A DNA stretch of 64,000 nt. It comes from Neisseria iguanae (lineage in GTDB: Bacteria; Pseudomonadota; Gammaproteobacteria; Burkholderiales; Neisseriaceae). Of this stretch, positions 26,632 to 36,340 are shown in pieces (the first letter of the stretch is position 1; each line of letters opens with the position of its first letter). The notes beneath the pieces are model-generated. The model was given only the letters and a program-made list of their open reading frames with translations. It ran no database searches and had not been told where the DNA came from. The stretch is from assembly GCF_003013245.1 (NCBI RefSeq), contig NZ_PXYY01000002.1:1-64000 (forward strand). The letters are read 5' to 3'. The position numbers were made by a program, and so were the translations under genes.

Positions 26632-28431
26632 ATGAGCTTAATCGAATTGAAAGTGCCCGACATCGGCGGTCACGAAAACGTAGATATTATCGCCGTAGAA
26701 ATCAAAGCCGGCGACATCGTCGCGCTGGAAGACACGCTGATTACCTTAGAAACTGATAAGGCGACCATGGACGTACCTGCCGAAGTGGCAGGTGTGGTAA
26801 AAGAAGTTAAGGTCAAAGTCGGTGACAAAATTTCCGAAGGCGGCATAATTGCCGTCATCGAAGCAGAAGGTACGTCTGCCGAAGCACTAAAAGCAGAAGC
26901 ACCTAAAGTTGGAACTGCCTCACCGGCACAAGAAGCACCGAAACAAGCTGCGACGGCCCCACAAGCTGCACAATTTGCCGGTACGGCTGATGCCGAATAC
27001 GATGTCGTGGTATTGGGTGGCGGTCCCGGCGGCTATTCTGCTGCTTTTGCCGCAGCTGACGAAGGCTTGAAAGTCGCTATTGTTGAGCGTTACAGCACTT
27101 TAGGCGGTGTCTGCCTGAATGTCGGCTGTATTCCTTCAAAAGCCTTGCTGCATAATGCTGCCGTGATTGACGAAGTGCGCCACTTGGCAGCCAACGGTAT
27201 TAAATATCCCGAGCCTGAATTGGATATCGATATGCTGCGCAATTACAAAGAAGGCGTGGTGAACCGTTTGACTACCGGTCTGAAAGGCATGGCTAAAAGC
27301 CGTAAAGTGGACGTGATTCAAGGGGAAGGCCAATTTGTCGGCCCGAACCACATGGAAGTCGCTTTAACCACCAGCGACGAATATGAGCAAGCCACTCAAA
27401 CCGGTGAGAAAAAAACCGTTGCGTTTAAAAACTGTATCATCGCCGCGGGCAGCCGCGTGACCAAATTGCCGTTCATTCCTGAAGACCCACGGATTTTCGA
27501 CTCAACCGGCGCATTGGCACTAAAAAAAGTGCCGGGCAAAATGTTGATTATCGGTGGCGGTATCATCGGTTTGGAAATGGGTACGGTGTACAGCACATTA
27601 GGCACACGTTTAGATGTGGTCGAAATGATGGACGGCCTGATGCAAGGCGCCGACCGCGATTTGGTGAAAGTATGGCAAAAAGCCAACGAATACCGTTTCG
27701 ACAACATAATGATCAACACCAAAACTGTAGCCGTCGAGCCTAAGGAAGACGGTGTGTATGTGACTTTCGAAGGTACAAATGCGCCTAAAGAGCCGCAACG
27801 CTATGATGCCGTACTGGTGGCCGCAGGCCGTGCGCCTAACGGTAAGCTGATTGGTGCGGAAAAAGCCGGTGTGGCTGTAAGCGATCGCGGCTTTATCGAA
27901 GTCGACAAACAAATGCGCACCAATGTGCCGCACATCTACGCCATCGGTGATATTGTTGGCCAACCTATGTTGGCACACAAAGCCGTACACGAAGGCCACG
28001 TTGCCGCAGAAAACTGTGCAGGTCACAAAGCATTCTTCGACGCACGCGTGATTCCGGGCGTAGCCTATACCGCGCCCGAAGTGGCTTGGGTCGGTGTAAC
28101 CGAATTGTCTGCCAAAGCAGAAGGCCGTAAAATCATCAAGGCCAACTTCCCTTGGGCAGCTTCCGGTCGTGCGATTGCCAATGGCTGCGATAACGGTTTT
28201 ACCAAACTGATTTTTGACGCCGAAACCGGCTTGATTATCGGTGGCGGTATTGTCGGTCCGAATGGAGGCGATATGATCGGTGAAATCTGTTTGGCCATTG
28301 AGATGGGCTGCGATGCCGAAGATATCGGTAAAACCATCCATCCGCATCCAACCTTGGGCGAATCCATCGGTATGGCTGCCGAAGTAGCATTGGGTATCTG
28401 TACCGACCTGCCGGCACAGAAGAAAAAATAA
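26632..28431 (+). CDS. lpdA: Dihydrolipoamide dehydrogenase (PDH E3) with N-terminal lipoyl domain
   Basis: 599 residues: a lipoyl domain (ETDKATMDVP near 39-48), a linker, then the flavoprotein. FAD-binding GGGPGGYSAAFAAAD near 125-139, redox-active disulfide GGVCLNVGCIPSK near 160-172, NAD-binding GGGIIGLEMG near 305-314, YAIGDIVGQPMLAHKA near 430-445, and the C-terminal catalytic HPHPTLGES near 565. The fused lipoyl domain is typical of the neisserial E3 (the p64k antigen of N. meningitidis). Last gene of the operon, followed by an uptake-sequence terminator. Confidence 0.98.
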   Translation: MSLIELKVPDIGGHENVDIIAVEIKAGDIVALEDTLITLETDKATMDVPAEVAGVVKEVKVKVGDKISEGGIIAVIEAEGTSAEALKAEAPKVGTASPAQEAPKQAATAPQAAQFAGTADAEYDVVVLGGGPGGYSAAFAAADEGLKVAIVERYSTLGGVCLNVGCIPSKALLHNAAVIDEVRHLAANGIKYPEPELDIDMLRNYKEGVVNRLTTGLKGMAKSRKVDVIQGEGQFVGPNHMEVALTTSDEYEQATQTGEKKTVAFKNCIIAAGSRVTKLPFIPEDPRIFDSTGALALKKVPGKMLIIGGGIIGLEMGTVYSTLGTRLDVVEMMDGLMQGADRDLVKVWQKANEYRFDNIMINTKTVAVEPKEDGVYVTFEGTNAPKEPQRYDAVLVAAGRAPNGKLIGAEKAGVAVSDRGFIEVDKQMRTNVPHIYAIGDIVGQPMLAHKAVHEGHVAAENCAGHKAFFDARVIPGVAYTAPEVAWVGVTELSAKAEGRKIIKANFPWAASGRAIANGCDNGFTKLIFDAETGLIIGGGIVGPNGGDMIGEICLAIEMGCDAEDIGKTIHPHPTLGESIGMAAEVALGICTDLPAQKKK

Positions 28432-28475
28432 CAGGCATTAAGCAGCGATTTAACCGCTGTCTAGCCCTAATAGCA

Positions 28476-28502
28476 AGGCCGTCTGAAAATTCAGACGGCC
28501 TG
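28476..28502 (+). terminator. Inverted uptake-sequence terminator after lpdA
   Basis: AGGCCGTCTGAA and its inverse with almost no loop, 45 bases after the lpdA stop. Confidence 0.85.
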
Positions 28503-28504
28503 AT

Positions 28505-28935
28505 ACCTTTGCAAAATCCTAATCAAATCCAACGACCTATCGCCCCCGTATTCCCCATTTTTAGAACGTATTTTACCCTTTCAAGCCATAACAGGCACAT
28601 GAAGCCTGTTGGCAGCCTTTAGTAAGTTGACACAAATCATTTTCAAATGACTTTGTGCTGCGACTTTCAGCAATCCGAAATAAGAAGCACGGTTGTATCG
28701 GAATGTACGGCGCAGCGTCCCGAAACACTGTTCCACCACATAACGCGTTTTCGACAGTTGTTTATTCCTGCCTTTATCTTCTTCGGTTAACGGACGGTCT
28801 CTGTGTGCTTTACGCATCATGCCGTCTGAAGGCCTTTTGCTGTGAAGAAGCACTCAGTCGGCTTTGCTGTCATAACTTTTATCAGCATAAACCTTTATGT
28901 CTTGGGCAATATTTCTAGGGGTTGAGGTAGATTAG
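28505..28935 (-). mobile_element. IS5-family insertion sequence remnant
   Basis: An IR-like end ACCTTTGCAAAAT lies at about 28507. On the minus strand a transposase tail reads DIKVYADKSYDSKAD, stop, then VLLHSKRPSDGMMRKAHRD and KTRYVVEQCFGTLRRTFRYN, ending MICVNLLKAANRLH. The Y-x2-R/E-x6 type C-terminal signature (RYVVEQCFGTLRR) is that of IS5-group DDE transposases. An in-frame stop (TGA at about 28852-28854) and loss of the N-terminal two thirds show it is dead. An uptake sequence has been read into the coding region (KRPSDGM). Confidence 0.75.
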
Positions 28936-29009
28936 CCCCTAAATACTATTGCCCAATCGCCCATTCCTGATTCGGGCTTGCCAAATACCATTTGCCGATG
29001 GTCTTCTGC

Positions 29010-29666
29010 TTAAATGCCTTCAGGTTGCGGCACTTTGTGCTGTACCGCATAAACCGCTGCCTGTACGCGGCTGCTTAAGTTGAGTTTGCGCAAGATATTC
29101 TGCACATGCACTTTAATGGTCGATTCAGCCAAATCTAAATGGCGGGCGATGACTTTGTTGCTGTGTCCAGCCGCCAGATAGCCCAAAATTTCCAATTCGC
29201 GCGGCGTGAGCGCGGATAAGGCTACATCGGCACGTGGCGCAGCAGGCGAAATCAACGATTGTACCAAGCGCGAGGTCATTTCCGGTGAGAACACATTATC
29301 ACCGTCGACTGCTTTGCGGATGCTGTCGAGCAGGAAATCGGCGTTGATGTTTTTCAATAGGAAACCGCGTGCGCCAATGCGCATGCATTCGGTTAAATCG
29401 TCGCTGTCTTCGGAAACGGTAAGCATAATCACGGTTTGGTTGGGATTAGCACTCAAAATCTGTGCCAAGGCTTCGCGGCCGTTCATGACCGGCATATCCA
29501 AGTCTAATAAGACAATATCCGGCTTTTGCTGTTCGAATAATTTTACCCCGGAGAGGCCGTCTGAAGCCTCGCCGATGACTTCGAAATCACTTTGGCGGGA
29601 AAGCAGGGCTTTGATGCCGCTACGGAACAGGGTGTGGTCGTCAATCAAGATGATTTGAATACTCAT
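29010..29666 (-). CDS. narP: NarL/NarP-type response regulator
   Basis: 218 residues. Receiver domain with the acidic pair IDDH (near 8-11), phospho-acceptor aspartate in VLLDLDMPVMNGREAL (near 53-58), conserved threonine in MLTVSEDSDDL and lysine in FLLKNIN. C-terminal LuxR-type HTH: LTPRELEILGYLAAGHSNKV near 150-169, then SKV/STIKVHVQNILRKL. It overlaps the sensor gene by four bases (ATGA), so the two are translated together. By analogy with NarQ-NarP of N. meningitidis/gonorrhoeae it should activate denitrification genes such as aniA; here it sits beside molybdenum cofactor genes. Confidence 0.9.
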   Translation of the reverse strand: MSIQIILIDDHTLFRSGIKALLSRQSDFEVIGEASDGLSGVKLFEQQKPDIVLLDLDMPVMNGREALAQILSANPNQTVIMLTVSEDSDDLTECMRIGARGFLLKNINADFLLDSIRKAVDGDNVFSPEMTSRLVQSLISPAAPRADVALSALTPRELEILGYLAAGHSNKVIARHLDLAESTIKVHVQNILRKLNLSSRVQAAVYAVQHKVPQPEGI

Positions 29667-31549
29667 GAGGCAGTTCTCTTATGTTGCGGTAACACTAAGG
29701 TTACAGTGGTTCCTTTATTCGGCCGGGAGACGACATCCAACACGGCGTCGATGCGGTGGGCGCGTTCCTGCATAATACCCAGCCCGACGTGCTCCTCCGA
29801 CAGACTGTCGATGGTGCGGGTGTCGAAGCCGATGCCGTCGTCGCTTATTTTCAAGGTAAAATCTTGACGGTTAATCAGGCTCACTTCCACTTTATCCGCC
29901 TGTGCGTGTTTTCGGATATTCGATAAGCTTTCCTGCAAAATAAAGATGATTTGCAGCTGCTCGTCATGGTTGAGCCAGCCGCCTTCTTCAATCCATGTGG
30001 TGTTCACTTCAATCTGCGTTTGCTGCTCAAATCGGGCTAAGAGCGCCGATACTGCTTCAGGGAAGTCTTTATTGCTGATTTTGGTACGGAAATTGAGCAG
30101 CAGCTCACGTACATCGTCATAACATTCCTGCACGCCGTCTTTGATGAAACGGATGTTTTCTTCGACTTGTTCTTTCTGATCGGCATTGTACGCGCTTTCG
30201 AGCATTTGCAGCTGTAAATTTAAAAAGGTCAGCGTTTGCGCAATGCTGTCGTGCAAACCTTGGGCGATTAGGTTACGTTCCTGCAAAACAGCCAACAAAC
30301 GGCGCTCCTGCTCAAAGCGGCTATTGGCAATCGACACGCCTAATTGGCTGCTTAAGGTTTGCAGTAATTCGTGGTCGCTTTGGTTTAAGGTATGGCTGTC
30401 TGAAAAATACAGCGTAAATAGGCCAAGTTCTTTTTCTTTATAAGTAATCGGGAACACGGCCATCTGCTCGAAACGCGGATGATCCAAGGCAACCAGGCGG
30501 CCTTTGTGCTTGCTGTTGGGATCAAGCAGTGGCGGGTTTTCGATTGAATCGGAAAAACCGCTGTCCAAATCGGCATAAGGTTCGGCTTGTGAATCTTCCG
30601 GCAATCCCAGGCTCGCCACCAAATCGGAGCGTTTGTGTTCGGCATCAAACAGATGTACGCTGCCCGCAATGGCGGCAACGGCAGGCAGGGTACAGCCTAA
30701 AAATTTAGTCGCGGCGGTTTTGGGTTGGTGGATTTGGTGTAAATCCCGGGTGGTTTGGTAGAGCAGCGCCAGATCGCGGTTTTGCCGTTCGAGGTCTTCT
30801 GTTTGGCGGGCAACTTGGCCTTCCAAATCGGTATAAAGGGTTTTCAAGCTGGTGCTCATCTGATTAAAGCCTTTATTGACTTGGGAGAACTCGCGGATAT
30901 AGTCGGTATTGATTTCCGTGCCGAATTCGCCGCGCCCGATGGCTCTTACACCGGCACTCAAGGCTTCCAGCGGACGGATAATCCATGCATAGTGCAAACT
31001 AATCATAAAACCGGCGGCTACAAAAATCATCAAAATTAAGGCCATCTGAAAGCGGCGCAGCCATTGCGTGTTTTCTTCGTTGGCATTTTCCAAGGCCTGG
31101 ACAAGCAAATTCAAATTACCGGAAAAGCGGTATAAATCTTTATTATCAGGCAGTTGGTACGCTTCTAACGACGGGCGGATTTTTTGTTTCCAATCATTCA
31201 TCAGGCTCGATTGAACTTTGGTGAAATTCATCGGATTGGCAGAAATCGAAGGCAGCAGCGGTTTAATCACATCGTTTTGGCTGACCTTCAGTAAGGTTTC
31301 TTCAAAAGCTTGAATCTGTTGGCGCACATGTTCGACAGGCTCTTTTTCATGCACCAGATACGTCAGGCGGTAAGTCTGCATGCGCAAGCTACCGGCATAA
31401 TTGATGGCTGTGCCGGCATTTTCCAGCCGCCACGACAGAATTAAGGTGAGAACGACCGAAAACAAAGCGGAACTGACCCACAATACGGTCAGGAATTTGA
31501 GCCGTGCAGAAAGGCTGGGGCCGTCTGAAAATTGGGTTAATCTGTTCAT
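29663..31549 (-). CDS. narQ: Nitrate/nitrite sensor histidine kinase, NarX/NarQ family
   Basis: 628 residues. TM1 near 19-40; periplasmic four-helix sensor with the P-box AINYAGSLRMQTYRLTYLV near 52-70, which binds nitrate or nitrite in NarX/NarQ; TM2 near 168-188; HAMP (IIRPLEALSAGVRAIGRGEF); a GAF-like central module; and a HisKA_3 kinase core with ERNLIAQGLHDSIAQTLTF (phospho-histidine near 437), the N-box ILQESLSNIRKHAQA and ISDDGIGFD. It autophosphorylates and passes phosphate to NarP. Divergently oriented from moaD across a 203-bp intergenic region. A 33-base piece of this gene also occurs near 13.5 kb. Confidence 0.92.
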   Translation of the reverse strand: MNRLTQFSDGPSLSARLKFLTVLWVSSALFSVVLTLILSWRLENAGTAINYAGSLRMQTYRLTYLVHEKEPVEHVRQQIQAFEETLLKVSQNDVIKPLLPSISANPMNFTKVQSSLMNDWKQKIRPSLEAYQLPDNKDLYRFSGNLNLLVQALENANEENTQWLRRFQMALILMIFVAAGFMISLHYAWIIRPLEALSAGVRAIGRGEFGTEINTDYIREFSQVNKGFNQMSTSLKTLYTDLEGQVARQTEDLERQNRDLALLYQTTRDLHQIHQPKTAATKFLGCTLPAVAAIAGSVHLFDAEHKRSDLVASLGLPEDSQAEPYADLDSGFSDSIENPPLLDPNSKHKGRLVALDHPRFEQMAVFPITYKEKELGLFTLYFSDSHTLNQSDHELLQTLSSQLGVSIANSRFEQERRLLAVLQERNLIAQGLHDSIAQTLTFLNLQLQMLESAYNADQKEQVEENIRFIKDGVQECYDDVRELLLNFRTKISNKDFPEAVSALLARFEQQTQIEVNTTWIEEGGWLNHDEQLQIIFILQESLSNIRKHAQADKVEVSLINRQDFTLKISDDGIGFDTRTIDSLSEEHVGLGIMQERAHRIDAVLDVVSRPNKGTTVTLVLPQHKRTAS

Positions 31550-31752
31550 GATAAGGGCAATAAAATGATGTCGTAAAATAGCATTGTTTGGTCTAAATCA
31601 CAATAATGCAAAGAAATGTATTTATCGGCTAGAATTTAATGCGGATTCGTGTAAAATTCAGTCATGATAAAATTCAATTCATATGAACATTTTGCAGGCT
31701 TTAAGATATCAGCTTTTCAGACGGCCTGCGAAACCACTCTAGAAAATTTCGC

Positions 31753-32001
31753 ATGATTACCATTTTATATTTCGGTGTTTTAAAACAAAAATTACAAACC
31801 GTCCAAGAACAAATCGAATGGCAGGGCGGTAACGGCCATGATTTGCTGGCCTTGCTGCACGCGCGTGGTGGCGACTGGGCAGAAGCATTGGCCCTCGGCA
31901 ATATTTTCCGTTTGGTGGTGGATAAAAAAATCAGCACCTGGGAAACCAATATTCCTGATGGTGCCGAAGTCGGCTTGTTACCACCGGTGACAGGGGGTTG
32001 A
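31753..32001 (+). CDS. moaD: Molybdopterin synthase sulfur carrier subunit
   Basis: 82 residues with the beta-grasp pattern of MoaD and the C-terminal di-glycine (LLPPVTGG) that is adenylated and converted to the thiocarboxylate. It gives sulfur to MoaE during conversion of cyclic pyranopterin to molybdopterin. First gene of moaD-moaE-mobA-moeA, with its start 203 bases from the divergent narQ. moaE starts one base after its stop. Confidence 0.92.
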   Translation: MITILYFGVLKQKLQTVQEQIEWQGGNGHDLLALLHARGGDWAEALALGNIFRLVVDKKISTWETNIPDGAEVGLLPPVTGG

Positions 32002-32002
32002 T

Positions 32003-32467
32003 ATGCAGGTCGATATCCGAATCCAAACGCAGGATTTTCAGTTGCAGCAGGAATACGGTTTGTTGCTTACCCGTGGCAGCAATACCGGCTCGGTGGTTGG
32101 TTTTGTCGGCTTGGTGCGCGACCGTGATACCGCCACACCTTTGGCCAACCTGTTTCTCGAGCATTTCCCAGAAGTCACGGAAAACGAAATCAAGCGCATT
32201 GTCCAAACGGCATCCGAACGTTGGCCGCTGACTGCCTGCACCATTATCCACCGCGTGGGCGAATTGCGTGCCGATGAACAAATCGTTTTGGTTTTGGCCG
32301 CTTCGGAACACCGCAAAGCCGCCTTTGCCGCTGCCGGATTCATTATGGATTATTTGAAAACCGAAGCACCTTTTTGGAAAAAAGAAACGTTTTCAGACGG
32401 CCTCGAACGCTGGGTAGAAGCCAAACAGAGCGACCAAGCGGCCGCACAGCAATGGGACACACCATGA
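32003..32467 (+). CDS. moaE: Molybdopterin synthase catalytic subunit
   Basis: 154 residues. Conserved blocks: [15 protein letters not shown] near 30-44, [15 protein letters not shown] near 51-65, [24 protein letters not shown] near 84-107, and the catalytic lysine region [11 protein letters not shown] near 119-129. With MoaD it builds the dithiolene of molybdopterin. Its stop codon overlaps the mobA start (ATGA at 32464-32467), so translation is coupled. An uptake sequence (TTTCAGACGGCC near 32390) lies within its coding sequence. Confidence 0.95.
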   Translation: MQVDIRIQTQDFQLQQEYGLLLTRGSNTGSVVGFVGLVRDRDTATPLANLFLEHFPEVTENEIKRIVQTASERWPLTACTIIHRVGELRADEQIVLVLAASEHRKAAFAAAGFIMDYLKTEAPFWKKETFSDGLERWVEAKQSDQAAAQQWDTP

Positions 32468-33042
32468 AAACTTACGCACTTATCCTTGCAGGCGGACAGG
32501 GCAGCCGTATGGGAGGTATAGATAAAGGCTTGGTCGGATGGCAGGGTAAACCTTTGATTGATCATGTCATCGGGCGGATTAAGCCGCAGGTCGCACACAT
32601 TGCCATCAGCGCCAACCGTAATTTGGAAGAATACGCCTGCCGCAGCCCGCATGTTTTTGCCGATGCGCGCCAATGGCATCACTTAGGCCCTTTAGCGGCT
32701 TTGTGTACGGCGGCCAATGATTTGCAGCTGGCTAAGGCCGATTGGCTTTTGATTGTATCTTGTGATATGCCGAAGCTGCCGCATGATTTGGTGGAACACT
32801 TTTTATCGGTCGCCAAGCGCACGCCTTTATGTAATGCGTTTTATGTCGAAACCCCCGAGCGTCCGCAATACAGTATTATGTTTATCCGGCCGCAGATTCT
32901 GCAAAGCACTGTGCCGTATCTTTATGCCGGCATGCGTACGATACGCGGCTGGCTCCAGCAGCAGCGTGCCAGAGCGGTTAATTTCGATTCGGATAAATAT
33001 TTTGTGAATTACAACACGCCTGAAGATTTGAAAGAAGCATGA
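32464..33042 (+). CDS. mobA: Molybdenum cofactor guanylyltransferase
   Basis: 192 residues from ATG 32464, chosen because it overlaps the moaE stop and gives the nucleotidyltransferase signature [19 protein letters not shown] at residues 6-24. SANRNLEEY near 57 and [15 protein letters not shown] near 98-112 (metal-binding aspartate) are also typical. MobA joins GMP to molybdopterin to make the MGD cofactor used by nitrate reductase and related enzymes. Its stop overlaps the moeA start by ATGA-type coupling. Confidence 0.93.
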   Translation: MKTYALILAGGQGSRMGGIDKGLVGWQGKPLIDHVIGRIKPQVAHIAISANRNLEEYACRSPHVFADARQWHHLGPLAALCTAANDLQLAKADWLLIVSCDMPKLPHDLVEHFLSVAKRTPLCNAFYVETPERPQYSIMFIRPQILQSTVPYLYAGMRTIRGWLQQQRARAVNFDSDKYFVNYNTPEDLKEA

Positions 33043-34241
33043 TGATCGATTTTGAAACAGCCCGAGCGGCTTTGTTGGAACAGCACGAATGCCGTCTGAA
33101 AACGGTGAGGCTGCCTTTGGCTGAGGCGGCCAACCGGATTTTGGCGCAAAGGCTGAGTGCGAAATATCCCAGTCCGATGTTCGACAACAGTGCGATGGAT
33201 GGTTACGCCGTGTGCGATTCTGAAGGCAGTTTGCGCGAATTTCGCATTACCGGCCGCATTCAGGCCGGGGAAACGGCACAAAATCCTTTAGCCGAAGGCG
33301 AAGCAGTACGCATTTTTACCGGCGCGCCGTTGCCGCCCAACACCACCGCCGTGGTGATGCAGGAGCAAACCGAAACCGATGGCAATCGTTTGTTGGTGAA
33401 CGCTGAAATTCAAGCCGGCCAAAACATGCGCCTGAAAGCCGAAGAAATCGAAGTTGGTCAGGAATTACTGGCACAAGGCACCAAATTAAACATGGCAGCG
33501 TTGGGCTTGGCCGCTTCGCAAGGCTATGCGGAGCTGACGGTTTACGAACCTTTGAAAGTGCAGGTGTTCTCTACCGGTAATGAGTTGGTTGAGCCCGGCC
33601 ACACGCTTTCAGACGGCCAAATCTACGATGCCAACCGCTATCAACTGCTGGCTTGGCTGCAAGAATTGGGTTTGCAAGTGAGCGACGGCGGTATTTTGCC
33701 TGATGACTTGACGCAAACTGAAGCTGCCTTGGCTGCCGCAGCTGGGCAATCCGATGTGGTCATCACCAGTGGCGGGGCGTCGGTGGGTGAGGCAGATTAT
33801 CTGAAACAAGCGATTGAGCACATCGGCTCGCTGGCCATGCACACCTTAGCCATTAAACCGGGCAAACCGTTTGCATGGGGGCATATCGGCGCATGCAAAG
33901 TTTTCATTTTGCCGGGTAATCCCGTAGCGGCATTTGCCACATCGAATATGCTGTTGCTGCCGGTGTTGAACAAACTAGCAGGCAAACAGGCGCGGCATTG
34001 GCAATTGCCTAAAGTGACGGCCAAAGCAGCGTTCCAAACCAAAAAAGCCATCAAACGCCGCGAATTTTTACGTGTGGTATTAGAAAATGTTGAAGTAGGC
34101 GAAACGGTGGTGAAATTACTCCCGAACCAAAGCAGCGCGATGTTGAGAACTTGCACAGCCGCCGATGCGTTGTGTGAAGTACCCGCCGGAAAAACGGTTA
34201 GCGAAGGCGATTATGTCAGTGTTTATTTGTTGCCAAATTAA
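33039..34241 (+). CDS. moeA: Molybdopterin molybdotransferase
   Basis: 400 residues (two adjacent ATGs, 33039 and 33042). MoeA inserts molybdate into adenylylated molybdopterin. Typical segments: [15 protein letters not shown] near 46-60, [19 protein letters not shown] near 88-106, [20 protein letters not shown] near 174-193, [13 protein letters not shown] near 245-257 and [10 protein letters not shown] near 270-279. Last gene of the cofactor operon, followed by an uptake-type terminator. It contains an uptake sequence at ~33609 (SDGQ). Confidence 0.96.
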   Translation: MMIDFETARAALLEQHECRLKTVRLPLAEAANRILAQRLSAKYPSPMFDNSAMDGYAVCDSEGSLREFRITGRIQAGETAQNPLAEGEAVRIFTGAPLPPNTTAVVMQEQTETDGNRLLVNAEIQAGQNMRLKAEEIEVGQELLAQGTKLNMAALGLAASQGYAELTVYEPLKVQVFSTGNELVEPGHTLSDGQIYDANRYQLLAWLQELGLQVSDGGILPDDLTQTEAALAAAAGQSDVVITSGGASVGEADYLKQAIEHIGSLAMHTLAIKPGKPFAWGHIGACKVFILPGNPVAAFATSNMLLLPVLNKLAGKQARHWQLPKVTAKAAFQTKKAIKRREFLRVVLENVEVGETVVKLLPNQSSAMLRTCTAADALCEVPAGKTVSEGDYVSVYLLPN

Positions 34242-34257
34242 TTGCTGTTCACGAAAA

Positions 34258-34313
34258 AGGCCGTCTGAAATTCAGACAGCCTTTTTTATTACTTTACCTT
34301 TTTTATTACTTTA
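34258..34313. terminator. Uptake-type terminator plus 17-bp tandem duplication
   Basis: AAGGCCGTCTGAA faces TTCAGACAGCCTT with one mismatch, followed by a T-run. The T-run unit CCTTTTTTATTACTTTA is then repeated exactly (34280-34296, 34297-34313). The second copy overlaps the stop codon of ppiA, which is read convergently. Confidence 0.85.
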
Positions 34314-34877
34314 CTTGATAACGCTCACTTTTTGAATTACTACCGGTTTCACCGGCACATTTTGATGGAAACCGCGGGTGGCGGTTTGCACTTTGCTGAT
34401 TTTGTTCACCACGTCCATGCCGGCAGTGACTTTACCGAAAACCGCATAGCCGTAACCTTGCGGTGTCGGGCTTTTGAAGTTTAAGAAATCATTATCGGCG
34501 GTGTTGATAAAAAATTGGCTGGTGGCTGAATTCGGATTGGCGGTGCGTGCCATGGCGATGGTGCCGACGGTATTTTTCAAGCCGTTATCAGCTTCGTTGG
34601 CAATCGCTTTATCGGTGTCTTTTTGCACCATGTTTTCGGTGAAACCACCACCTTGAATCATAAAATTATCAATCACCCGGTGAAAAATCGTGTTGTTGTA
34701 AAAGCCTTTTTCGGCATAGTTGACGAAGTTGGCTACGGTTTTCGGTGCTTTGGCTTCATCAAGCGACAATTCGATTTTGCCCAGATTGGTCTCAATCACA
34801 GCGCGGGTTTCGGCTTGGGCAGCAAAAGCGGTGCACAGCAACAGTGCGCCTAGGGTAGCTTTAGTTAAATTATTCAT
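34311..34877 (-). CDS. ppiA: Periplasmic peptidyl-prolyl cis-trans isomerase, cyclophilin type
   Basis: 188 residues. A Sec signal peptide ([21 protein letters not shown], cleaved after AQA near 22) places it in the periplasm. Cyclophilin core: [20 protein letters not shown] near 58-77, [18 protein letters not shown] near 93-110, [17 protein letters not shown] near 115-131 and [15 protein letters not shown]. It closely follows E. coli PpiA in length and order. It speeds proline isomerisation during folding of exported proteins. Monocistronic. Confidence 0.93.
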   Translation of the reverse strand: MNNLTKATLGALLLCTAFAAQAETRAVIETNLGKIELSLDEAKAPKTVANFVNYAEKGFYNNTIFHRVIDNFMIQGGGFTENMVQKDTDKAIANEADNGLKNTVGTIAMARTANPNSATSQFFINTADNDFLNFKSPTPQGYGYAVFGKVTAGMDVVNKISKVQTATRGFHQNVPVKPVVIQKVSVIK

Positions 34878-35028
34878 GTGCGTTTCCTATTGATTAGGAA
34901 TGTAGTTAGGATAAATGCCGAATAGGTTATTATCGTCTTTTTATGTGTGAAAAACGTAAAAGAAAACGTAAAAGACCGTCTGAAAGCGCATATTTCTTTC
35001 AGACGGCTTCATCTGTTATTGAACCGGA

Positions 35029-35473
35029 TTATTGTTTCACGGCTTCAATTCGGATATCTAATTTCATTTTTTTGGTTATGCCGCTGTCAGCAAAATCGTT
35101 CATGTCCATTTGGCGCAGTTGATGGCAGTAGGGAAATCGCTACTGCATACTTCGGCTTTCGCCATCAGACTGTTGCAGCAGTTGAATTTCTCGGTTTTCA
35201 GTTTTACAGGGGCAACAGAGTCAGGTTACCGTCAGCATAAGTCAGTTTTGCCGACGTAGTTGGATTTAGTCGAAACAAAGTGCATTTCCGGGAATTTCTC
35301 AGTACGGAACAAATCAGACGATTTCAAGTGGCCGGCAAAATGTTGAGAGTCGGTTTGCAGAGTTTTTACCGGGATGGTGATGTCAATTTTACCCCGGTGT
35401 TTGTTTTTGTCGAAGTCACCAGTACTATGCGCGATTTTCTGCTCGGAAATCTGCTACTCAGACAAAATGAGGA
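35029..35473 (-). pseudogene. YceI-family protein, frameshifted pseudogene
   Basis: Minus-strand pieces follow the YceI family in order: GDFDKNKHRGKIDITIPVKT, TDSQHFAGHLKSSDLFRTEK, FPEMHFVSTKSNYVGKTDL, then after a shift YADGNLTL, a small deletion, APVKLKTEKFNCCNSLMAKA and DFPTAINCAKW, and after another shift MNDFADSGITKKMKLDIRIE ending AVKQ-stop. YceI proteins are periplasmic lipocalin-like isoprenoid binders. The signal peptide and the first ~60 residues are missing and at least two frameshifts are present. Intact homologues occur in pathogenic Neisseria. Confidence 0.8.
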
Positions 35474-35774
35474 CACGCCTTAATAAAGATACTTTGAAAT
35501 AACCCGATTTTATGTTTATATTTTTCTTATAACAACCCATATATTGTTTGATGTTCTTATTCCCAATAGCAGTAGGCGATATTCAGAGAGGACGGTTTTA
35601 CACGCTGCGCGCCAGTCAAACCAACCGGCGCAATAAAGTCGGATATCTTGCGCGCATGTCCAATGCAGCAGACGGGTTTTTATGCCGAAAAGATGCCCTA
35701 CAATAAAATGAAAACATACTCTAATATTTTACCTAAATTTTCATGACGGCGGTTAAACCTAAATTCCGTCTCTT
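35474..35774. other. Intergenic debris with degenerate repeat
   Basis: No gene. Bases 35572-35655 match the repeat at 16893-16975 at roughly three bases in four. In one frame this copy reads GDIQRGRFYTLRASQTNRRN then KVGYLARMSNAADGFL, so both may be leftovers of the same unknown gene rather than a non-coding repeat. Confidence 0.45.
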
Positions 35775-35993
35775 TTAAATACAGATGAACATATCTTTCG
35801 GAATACCATAAAGTTTATACAGCCGTCCTTTGGCATAATTCCGGAAAGATTCAATACCGTTGATATGCTGCTTCCAGCAGGCAAACTCATCGGCACCATG
35901 ATGGACACGGCAATGTTTCTTATAGGCCAATTTAAAAGACCATCGTATGCCTTCCGGCATTTTGCCGTCGGCAGAAATGCGGCCGCGTATCAT
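35775..35993 (-). mobile_element. IS1595-family (IS1016-like) transposase fragment
   Basis: Minus-strand frame reads KKHCRVHHGADEFACWKQH then INGIESFRNYAKGRLYKLYG and IPKDMF. The HINGIESFWxxAKRRLxKxNG block is the C-terminal signature of IS1016-type transposases, common in Neisseriaceae. Only ~70 residues remain; both inverted repeats and the DDE core are lost. Confidence 0.75.
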
Positions 35994-36029
35994 TTTGGTT
36001 AAGCATCAGGAACAATCCTGGTACAGACA

Positions 36030-36290
36030 ACACCCTTGTGCAAGGTTTGGAAAAAAAACGGTGCCGCCAACGCGTGCATAAAGAAGGCTTGGTATATACC
36101 GGCGCGAAATTATTGTTCAACGACCGACATGTGCGCATTAATTTTGAAAAAAATCGGCAAACACGTGATAATTTAAGGCCAAACCGAAGCCACCCGTAAT
36201 TTGACGGATGCGCGCGCAGCCATCGGTGGTGTGGTGGTTTACGAAGCCGACGGCGTTGCCTTGCACACACGACATCGATATTAATTACCG
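36030..36290 (+). pseudogene. Unidentified coding remnant
   Basis: Plus-strand frames give LVYTGAKLLFNDRHVRINF and, after shifts, NLTDARAAIGGVVVYEADG then VALHTRHR. The continuity suggests a decayed gene, but I do not recognise it. Confidence 0.35.
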
Positions 36291-36340
36291 CCTTATGTAA
36301 CCTATAGCTGTTTCACTAAATAACGGGCACAGAAATATCC

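Noticed and set aside
31580-31610. Possible FNR site between narQ and moaD
   Set aside because: TTGTTTGGTCTAAATCACAA has the wrong core spacing and half-sites for TTGAT-N4-ATCAA.
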